DNA of 64,000 nt from contig CM069432.1 of assembly GCA_035610365.1 (NCBI GenBank), positions 5,270,001 to 5,334,000 on the forward strand, written 5' to 3'. The notes under the pieces are model-generated. The model was not told where the DNA came from. It saw nothing but the letters and a program-made list of their open reading frames with translations, and ran no database searches. Both the position numbers and the translations under genes were made by a program. Source of the DNA: Aquatica leii (lineage: Eukaryota > Arthropoda > Insecta > Coleoptera > Lampyridae). Positions within the stretch are counted from its first letter, which is position 1. Every line of letters starts with the position of its first letter. This document shows, piece by piece, positions 56,266 to 64,000 of the stretch.

Positions 56266-59226
56266 TTTCTCCCCCTTTGTACCACATCAACGGCTTCGGA
56301 TGGGGTACAATGGAACGTTGGGTGTCTATTCGTAGAAAACCTTCTTCTTGGGGACCCTCGTCGAAGATCTGACGGGAGTCGAAGTAGGTGGATTGGCACA
56401 TAGCTTCTGCTTCGGCACAGCAGTGGGTTTGGGAGGTCGTCCTCTCTTCCGTATGGGATGCAGGAGAAGTATACGGGGTTAGGGCTGATACGTGGTATGT
56501 CCCTAACGGAACCGTTGGATTATCTTGTATAGCGACTTGGTAAGATATCGGGCTCAGTACCTTGATGATCATATAAGGTCCATCCTGTCGGGGTACGACC
56601 TTCGATGTTAGTCGAGCTTTGGCATTGCTACGTGAGTGTCTACAAGCACACGATCGTTCACTCGGAAAGCCGGCACGTCGTCGTGCGACCGATTGGCGAA
56701 GTTCTTACTTGAATCCTGAGAAAGTTCATGATTTTTGCGAGCTTGACTTAAATCATACGATAACGTACGTAAGTACGGAATTATTTGCGACTCAAAATTC
56801 TCATTGTCTATGATATGACGTAAATCGCGTTGGACATCCTCTGAAGTACGCAGTTTACGTGCGAAAGCTAGATATGCGGGAGTAAATCCTGTTGATTGGC
56901 AACGTGATGTGTTGATCGCGAACCGTACACAAGTAAGTTTGTCTCTCCAGCTGGTATGATCACTTTTGGTTAGAATCGCGTGTTGCGTTTTAAGATCTCG
57001 ATTTTTACGTTCGACCGGGTTAGCGGCAGAATAATAGGAAGGAATGAGTTGCCGTTTGAAGTTATGGACTAGGACAACTTTTTGCATATCATCGCTTACA
57101 AATTGGGGACTATTGTCACTTATTACTCGGCGAGGTATACCCTATCGTAGTAGTACTTTTTCTATCAAACATCGGGCACAAGCTTCGGCTGTTGCAGCTT
57201 CGAGTAGGCTTCTCACCAGTTGGTGCCTCAGGTAAAGGGCCAAATAGGTCGATTGAGATTACCTCAAATCGTTGGGCTTGCACTGGAGTTCGTATTAGGC
57301 CTGGGGGTTTCAGGTTAGTAATCTTGTACTTTTGTGGCAAACATCGAAATATGTTGCAGACCTAATCGGAATCGGTCCATCAAACGTTGGAACGTTGCGG
57401 GTGCTATTTTAAGATCGAAAGGCATCATTTTATATCTAAATGTGCCAAATGGCGTAATAATCGAGCTTCTAACTTAACCGGGACTTGGTGGTATCCGCAT
57501 TTCAAGTCAAGCGTGGACATGTAGACGACATTATACGTGGAATGGAGTAGATCGTCTATTCTCGGGAGCGGGTATTGGTCCGAACGAGTGACTGAGTTTA
57601 GACGTCTATAGTCGACACAGAGTTGGTTCCATCTTTTGTTTGGTACCAGTAAAACCGGAGAAGCGAAAGGCGATTCGCACTCTTCTATTATTTCGTGTTC
57701 GAGTAATTTGTCTAGTTCCTTCCTGAGAACTTCCTTTTTAGAAGGAGCTAGGCGGTAGGGAGGTGCTGAAATTCGAGTATTATCAGATAATGGAATTCTG
57801 TGCTCTGCAAAAGGAGTAGGTTCCTTGTTCTGTTGAAAAACTTCACAATGTTCTTGAATTAATGGTTCCTGGAGGACACGTTTAGAGTCGTTCGCTTGCG
57901 TGGTCTCATCTTTTCGTAGAGATAGATCGACGGAGTTAACTATTAACATTTGCGTAGCATCAGCAGTTACCGCTTCTTGATGGAAATCAAAATTACAGTT
58001 TGGGTCATCAGCAAACGACCATTGCATTTTGGAAAAATTCAAAATGATTTGCGCATGAGCAATAAAATCGACTCCAAGTGTGTTCGGGTATTGCTACGAA
58101 CGACGTAGAAATTGCATTGGAAGACTTCGGCGTTAACCATTCTGGCTTGACCATCGGCTAGAATCATTTGCATGTTTGTCGTGGTGAACGGGCAATCAAT
58201 TGATCGCAAATACGAATACAATTTGTAACCTGCAATACTGCATTTTGCACCAGAATCAACATATGCTAAGCCGGTTTTGTCAAAAACTGTAATTAACATT
58301 AAGGGCCGAGAAGAACTCGTTGGTATGCACACATCTGTAGATGACAATTCGATGTAGGCGGCATTGCTAACGGTAGGTTTGGATGTACTTAAGGTTTTGC
58401 AAGTAGGACACTGCGACTGTATATAGCCTGGAGTTCCGCAACCAAAACATGTTAGTTGTGCATTGCTCAGCGAACCTAGTTTGGGTGCTTCCGCTTTTGA
58501 TTGTGAACTCTGTGACTGGGTTGAAGCATTTTTGCGACATTCTGCTTGTACATATCCAAAATTTTTGCAATACGACCATTTGGGTCGTAATTTTGAATGT
58601 TTTTCCGAAGACGCAGTAGTACTGATATTTTGCTGTAGTGAAGTTTCAGCAAAGCTGTTTTCTATGCTTCTAGCTTTATCGATTAAATCGTTAAAATTTT
58701 TTAACGTCGTTGCGCGGCAATCGTTGTCGGATTCTCCGATTGAGTAGCCCGTATACCATATCTATTTGATGTGTTTGATGAAGTTCGGGCGTAGGAGGTA
58801 AGCGAACTAATAGTGCACGAGCTGAGGTTACGAACACATCCGTAGGTTCTTTTTTGCCTTATTATTTGGAGAAGAGTTCTTTAAAGATTTGGTGCGAAGG
58901 TTTATCGCATCGTCCCAGGAGGTAATAGTGGCTTTCACACCCTGGTACCAAGTGGCGGCCAAGCCATGCAATAGCATGGACAGGCCCTTGATCCCTTTCG
59001 CGTCTGAGATCTGTAAACATTCTTTGTAAACGTTGATTGCGTCGATAGAGGCGTCGCAATCTTCGTTTTTCTTTCCAGCAAGACGCGACTTGCATTTTGA
59101 AAAATTGCTGTTAGCATTTATTGGAGTAACTGTGGCGGAAGCGGCACCCGTATCCCCGGCGAGGATATTTCGCATACCTAGAAACAATGCGTTCAGTTGA
59201 TTTTAGGTTATAACGACTGGTTCCAT
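56261..59226 (-). pseudogene. gypsy Gag-Pol, RT core and RNase H deleted
   Basis: Gag starts at the ATG at 59226-59224 (MEPVVIT, then a TAA in frame) and includes LSMLLHGLAATWYQGVKATI. Zinc knuckle CFGCGTPGYIQSQCPTC lies near 58400-58450. Protease: AYVDSGAKCSIAG. A frameshift at about 58040 precedes RT: SPFASPVLLVPNKRWNQLCV, YPLPRIDDLL and LDLKCGYHQVPV. From about 57430 the frame changes; FRYKMMPFDLKIAPATFQRL is followed within a few residues by integrase, so the YxDD block and RNase H are missing. Integrase: ISIDLFGPLPEAPTGEK, VISDN (frame-shifted), NPVERKNRDLKTQ, three acids kept. GPY/F: GPYMIIKVLSPISYQV. The stop is formed by the LTR's first bases. Confidence 0.82.
56266..56280 (-). promoter_or_regulatory. 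polypurine tract
   Basis: The minus strand reads ACAAAGGGGGAGAAA directly before the LTR start TGTAACG, the expected plus-strand primer. Confidence 0.75.
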
Positions 59227-59645
59227 GGCGGCGTTTTCGTTTATAATCTGGCGGTATCTGAGGTTATAAGGCATAAATTTTGGTAGGAGAGTTGCGGTCG
59301 TGTGATGCGAGCCGAAACCGAATATGCGTTACCCGTGTTAGATTACTTCATAGAAAATATAAAGCGGCTATCGTGTATAGCTCCTTTAACGCCGTAAAGT
59401 GAATTTTTATGCAAACAATACAGTTTGAAATGCGCCATTTATGTAAAAACATGACGAAGTTGATACACGACATAATTACAGAAAGTTAAAACTCAAAAGT
59501 TCATCAAAGTTCATGCAGGTCAGGATCGCGTCCATAAACAAAAATTATGTTTTGTACTTACGTTACGCGTGATCGTTGCCGTTCGTTAATCGCTGTACAC
59601 TTGCATTTAACAATGTACTTAGGTACTTTATTATTATTTAACAAG

Positions 59646-59663
59646 GCCCCACGTTGGGCGCCA
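59646..59663 (-). promoter_or_regulatory. primer-binding site, tRNA-Lys type
   Basis: The minus strand reads TGGCGCCCAACGTGGGGC, the same as at 43728-43745, one base from the 5' LTR. Confidence 0.82.
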
Positions 59664-59664
59664 T

Positions 59665-59833
59665 TGTAAGGGCATATTGTAAGGGGGCTGTAATTGTTTT
59701 AATAGCTTTATTTTACCAAAAAGAACACAACACATTACATCTTTACACCTTAGTTTATATTATATTATATAGTCGGTAATATAGTGGGCTGTAATAATAT
59801 GACAGGGGCATTCCGGGAGTGAGTGGCGTTACA
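59665..59833 (-). repeat. 5' LTR of the gypsy element
   Basis: Same as 56112-56265 but with a 13-base duplication at the inner end: TGTAAGGG occurs at 59665 and again at 59678. Ends GTGGCGTTACA. Confidence 0.83.
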
Positions 59834-60108
59834 AAGTTTATTTTGTCGTAAAATTAATATTTGTTGTAGATCAGTTTTTTATTTTAATGTATAAATAGAT
59901 GGCATTACGTGTTTAGAAAATTTGACGAATAAATTTTGTTGATCTTGATTCAGTACCATTCAATCATAAATTGCAGAATCTGAAAATTATTCAGAGGAAT
60001 GTCAGTTATTCGGATTAGAATTTGAAAATAATTTTTATAATATTTCTGGAAAAATCAAATCTTTATTATCAGAATATGAAAACAAGTTAGATTAAAAAAA
60101 TATTACCA

Positions 60109-61079
60109 TGCTTCCAAATGTAAATGATCAAAATGCAGGTATTAAATTGCCAACCATATCTCTGCCAAAATTTTCTGGTCAATTCGAAAACTGTTTGGAA
60201 TTTCGAGATTCCTTTAATTCAGTGATTAATTTAAACCGAACTTGGCTGGGTAGTTTCTAGTCCAATCACCACCAGTCCCTTAAAAAACTCAATATCAACG
60301 GTTTCAACACTTAACGCCATTCAGAGCACCCTTTCTAAATTTTGGGAAATCGAAGAATGTTCGGGAATAAAGGAATGATCTCCTGATGAAATTGCTTGCG
60401 AAGTTCATTACGCAACTACTATGAATCGAGATAAAGACGGTAGATTTAGAGTATCAATTCCCCTGCGTTGTTCTATCAATGAATCATGAAACTTTTTTTT
60501 ATGGATCTGCAGTTGAGGCAAATAACAAATCTTTGAATAACATACAATTAGTTGGTCCAAACGTACAAGACAGCATCTTTTCTATATTATGTCGTTTCGG
60601 ACAACACAAAATCGTCATATTATCTGATCAAATTCTTCTGAACCTTTAACATATCAATTAAATACTGTGACATATGGAACTTCTTCGGCGTCCTTTTAGC
60701 CACTCGTTGCTTGAAACAGCTTGCGATAGACAACTTAAACACATTTCCTAAAGCTTCCTTAATTATTAGTAATGACTTCTATTGTCGATGATTTGCTCAC
60801 TGGAGCTGATAGTGTTGAAGTTTCAAAGCATTGCTCATCTTGAACTTTGCAGTACAGTACTGTTAGCCAAACTTTAACTCGTACCTTAAAAACATTTGTA
60901 GCTAATCGAGTGCAGACCATTTTAGATAATTCATGCCTGCTCGATTGGCAACATGTTCCTTCTAAAGACAATTCCGCAGATGTCAAATCTCTTGGTACAT
61001 CTCCGACTAATTTAGAATCTTGTTTGCTTTGGTGGCAATGTCCTTATTGGTTACACACCTCTTCCACAGTATTTTAATA
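60109..61079 (+). pseudogene. BEL/Pao gag-pol relic
   Basis: Gag: IKLPTISLPKFSGQFENCLE then FRDSFNSVINLN. Pol pieces follow in order with large gaps: LSKFWEIEECSGIKE, SPDEIACEVHYATTMNRDKD with GRFRVSIPLR, LNTVTYGTSSASF, the RT catalytic block IVDDLLTGADSVEVSKHC (canonical YVDDLLTG), and the region before integrase, LKTFVANRVQTIL, DWQHVPSKDNSADVKSLGTS and LLWWQCPYWL. All are typical of BEL/Pao. Only short segments of each domain remain. Confidence 0.75.
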
Positions 61080-62660
61080 ACGTGCGAATAACTTTAGGGC
61101 ACGTGCGTAGTAAAATTTTGTTGCACATGCCATAAATTTGATTAAATTTAACAAATCTTTATTAAAAAAACTCTATACGAGGCATTTTGTGCGAAGTAAC
61201 TTGACGTCAAGTGATTTGTTGTTTTTCTTCCAAAGCCTTCTTAAAAATTATTGTAATTTCACTTAGTTTCATGGTTTTCATTACCAAAGCCTTATCAGCA
61301 AACATTTTTAAAATGTCAAAATATACAGTGTGTTCTATTTAGAATAACAAAGTTAATAGCTATTTCCGGTATAAACGTAAGTACCGTTATTAAAAATATT
61401 TTACTTAAAAAGATCGATCCTATTCTAAGACCCACATGTGCCATTTTTGAAAACTCGATTTCAATTAGTTCTAGATATACCTGTAATAGGCCATCACAGA
61501 CCCTGTATATAAATAGTGTAGTAGGCTATGACGAAAATCTTTCAATGCATAGTAGAATTATTATTAATCTTAGTTGTTTCAAAAAACAAAAAATAAAAAC
61601 AGAACATAAATTATTGAAAAAAACTAAGTTGGTACTGCTGTAGCTTAAATTCGGTTATTGATGATTTTTTGACACTTCTAATTCTATAGGATAATTTGTT
61701 ATATATGGTTAAAAAGGGCATTTTAGGTGGATAAGGTAGGTTAAAATAATGTATAGATTTGAATTGAAATTAACAAACTAATAGCCACTTAAAAAAATTA
61801 TGGTCTGTTACATGTCTTCTGGGTCACCCGGTATAGGGCACGTTATCAAGATTTTTTTTGCTATATATACAGTGCGACTCCAAAAAGGGATGGGAATTTT
61901 TGACAAAACTTGGCAGAAAGGTTTTGCTACTCAGAGCAGTGCCAAGTAAGCCACGGTCTATAAGCCCTGTACATTGGTAAGGGCCCCTCGATAAAGAAAA
62001 AATAAAAACTTTGAATAATTCTACAAAAAAAATCTGTGTTAGAAAATTATGATGGTTTAATTACGGTTAAGTTAGAACCCCAAGACTAGTATTGTAGGGA
62101 TTAGACTTCAAATTCCTTATCGACCTTTGTTTTTACACCTGGTTTTCTCAAACCTTTTAGTATCACATTCTTCATAGCTGTTCAATAGCTGAGAATCTTT
62201 TCAATCCATTCTTCCTCGGCATCTTTGAATTTCCTGTATTGACCCCAAAAATGTAAACACCTTGATCGCAGTATGACCATTGCGGACATTTTAGAACTTC
62301 ATAAAGACATTGTATTCGGTGTTCACGGACAAGACTGCCAGATGTTCGATAAGCTTTGTTGCCGCTAGAGGCGCTCTAAAATGTTTATAAAATAGAAGCT
62401 ATAGAGTATAATTTATAATTTCTAGTTCAAATAGGTAAAGATGAATCAAACAACATAAACGTTGGTTTGTAATTTTTCTATTCTAGTCTAGATATTTTTT
62501 GTAATGCTTAAAATTTATAGCTAACTAAGCCAATTGAAGTTTGATTTAGTCATTGCTTAAGCAATAATTTGCGAACTGTTCCAGGGAAAAATTCGTCAAT
62601 AAATAAAAGTTCCTCTCGCCACTATGTGTGATATGTTAGAATTTTTTATTTTGGTTTCCA
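61080..62660. other. AT-rich non-coding stretch
   Basis: No domain or repeat end I can identify. Confidence 0.55.
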
Positions 62661-63707
62661 CGTAATAAAAAATTCACTGATGGAACAAAGAACGTATAAT
62701 AAAAAGTAAAAATAATAATTTGACCACGGCAAGCAATCGTAAGCACAGACCTCTGGGTGATGGGTTGAATGGAAGTAAATACAAAGATGTGAACTCCTTA
62801 AATTTATTAATTATAACTTAATATACTATTTACATTAATGAACAATATTTGAATTAAACATATTAGAAATAAAACAGGATTTAAAATAAAATATTAGGAC
62901 GCCAATCACCTTTTCAATTGGTGATGAATAAAAAGCGTAAAATTATTGATATTAAATGCAAATGTCGTAAACGTTTGATTTGTTATGAGTGAAAAGTTTT
63001 AATAACACAATTTAATTATTTGAAGATAAAATGCAGTATCTTAATTTTAGTTGACTCACCATGTTCAATATAACGTTATCGAATATCTTCTATTTTTAGC
63101 ACATACTTGCTTGACGTGATAAGATTCTTCAACAGGAATATAACCAAAGCATAATAAACTTCAATAACTGATAATCCATTAATTAAACGACAAATCCCAA
63201 AATGAAAGATCCAGTTAGAAACGAAATACCAGAAAATAAAAAGATCCAATAAAAAGAAAGACTCTAAATATAAATAATTAGAATGGTTTTTTAAATGACA
63301 TCATGTACTCACGTTACACCTTCAATGCAAACGGTCTTCAAAATAAATTCCTTTGTCTTAACTATTGCGCAACATTGCGAAGTCACTAAAAATGTTGAAT
63401 TCAATAGAAAAATTATATCAGAATAAAGGTAAACTCACCAATAATTAAATGGAATGAATAAAAATTAAATTGCATGGGTTTTTACGCCATAATCAAGAAA
63501 ATTTGACTTCCCCGCATCACTATGACACGCACGCCAAGATTGTTCAAACGGAAATGCCAGTTTTTAAGCTACAACTCAGGTAGATTTGAAACAACGCGAC
63601 GTTGCCACTGTTGCCAAACTGAATAAGTTTACGTGCAATATTAGTTGCAAAAAATAAATTAATGTAAAATTGAATTTTAATGTAATGAATTCAAACGGGA
63701 CGTTACA
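62661..63707 (-). repeat. 3' LTR of a gypsy element (family A) continuing past the window
   Basis: Starts CGTAATAAAAAATTC (TGTAATA in relatives) and ends GGGACGTTACA. Shares CACAGACCTCTGGGTG, TTTTCAATTGGTGATGAAT and GACGTTGCCA with 15095-15909 but is about 230 bp longer in the middle. The polypurine tract lies to its right, so the element is on the minus strand and its body extends rightwards. Confidence 0.8.
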
Positions 63708-63719
63708 CACCCCCTCCAT
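63708..63719 (-). promoter_or_regulatory. polypurine tract next to the family-A LTR
   Basis: The minus strand reads TATGGAGGGGGTG immediately before TGTAACGTCCCG, the LTR start. Confidence 0.7.
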
Positions 63720-63756
63720 AAAATTTGAAATCGGAAGGTTTCAAACTTTGAAGTGC

Positions 63757-63862
63757 AGAACAAAACAAACAAACGCAAAAAACAACAACAAACGCAAAAT
63801 AAACGACAACAAACGCAAAAAGCAATAACAAACCAAAATAAACAACAACAAACTCAAAAAGC
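63757..63862. repeat. A/C-rich simple repeat
   Basis: Irregular repeats of AACAACAAACGCAAAA type on the plus strand, inside the 3' untranslated part of the family-A gypsy element. It produces long T/F-rich open frames on the minus strand that are not genes. Confidence 0.7.
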
Positions 63863-64000
63863 AAGTCTCGCAACATCGTTGCACAAGAGTCAAATTCCAA
63901 AACTTATTTCTTAAACAAAATAACTTAACGTAATGAAATCTTAATCTAAACCTTAAAGTAGAAGTCAAAATCGGTAAAGGTAGTAAAACCTAATAAGTCA

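Larger units (their letters stand above)
56112..59833 (-). mobile_element. complete-ended gypsy element with short LTRs and internal deletion
   Basis: Bounded by LTRs at 56112-56265 and 59665-59833 and by the target duplication AAGT (56108-56111 and 59834-59837). A tRNA-Lys primer site and a polypurine tract sit at the correct places for a minus-strand element. Total 3.7 kb. The LTRs differ at roughly ten positions, so insertion is not recent. The RT core and RNase H are gone. Confidence 0.88.

Noticed and set aside
63703-63968. Minus-strand ORFs rich in Phe, Val and Leu resembling membrane proteins
   Set aside because: They come from the A/C-rich simple repeat next to an LTR; the hydrophobic pattern is a by-product of the repeat.

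Overview
The window looks like a piece of an arthropod, almost certainly insect, nuclear genome. It is AT-rich and dominated by transposable elements (TEs). The only host-gene sequence I can defend is one short spliced exon (54540-54639) encoding the conserved membrane stretch of membralin (TMEM259 family). The rest is probably TE-loaded intron or intergenic DNA. I see no bacterial operons, CRISPR arrays, or rRNA/tRNA genes; two tRNA-Lys-like tracts are retrotransposon primer-binding sites.

Layout, left to right. 1-3435: the 3' part of a Ty3/gypsy element whose Pol carries, after the integrase, a TARG1/OARD1-like macro domain and a CCCH zinc finger; an LTR-like end with a TATA box and initiator follows. 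3582-4300: piggyBac-like remnant. 6290-7605: broken DDE-type transposase (minus), split by a 3.9-kb RNase H-bearing LINE (7614-11509) with 8-bp target-site duplications (TSDs). 12540-13790: Helitron relic with nested hairpins. 15095-15909: solo LTR with 4-bp TSDs. 16060-17165: mariner-like relic and a duplicated repeat. 20736-22955: cysteine-rich-protein DNA transposon, copy 1. 23477-27030: pogo-like and DUF7869-like relics. 27075-27815: LTR fragment. 29490-29960: hAT end beside a BEL/Pao gag relic. 30420-34650: R1-like LINE relic inside a DUF7869-like relic, then a pogo relic with a PHD-like finger. 35026-37568: copy 2 of the cysteine-rich-protein transposon.

40337-44225 is a gypsy gag-pol relic (minus) with a tRNA-Lys primer site and a truncated LTR, followed by a separate integrase relic (45015-45870). 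46060-53838 is a three-level nest: a Mag-like gypsy (plus) is interrupted by a hAT element (47502-53121), which is itself interrupted by a TIR- and TA-flanked pogo-like element (48884-52154). 54540-54639 is the membralin exon. 56112-59833 is a fully bounded gypsy element (two LTRs, AAGT TSD, primer site, polypurine tract) that has lost the reverse-transcriptase core and RNase H. 60109-61079 is a BEL/Pao relic. 62661-64000 is the 3' LTR and polypurine tract of another gypsy element that runs off the window.

Almost every TE gene here has stops or frameshifts, so the window is a record of successive insertions. The least damaged ORF is the gypsy integrase-macro-CCCH protein, which has one in-frame stop. 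The main novelty candidates are that fusion, a shared C-terminal module on two pogo-like transposases, and the paired hairpin structures near the Helitron remnant.
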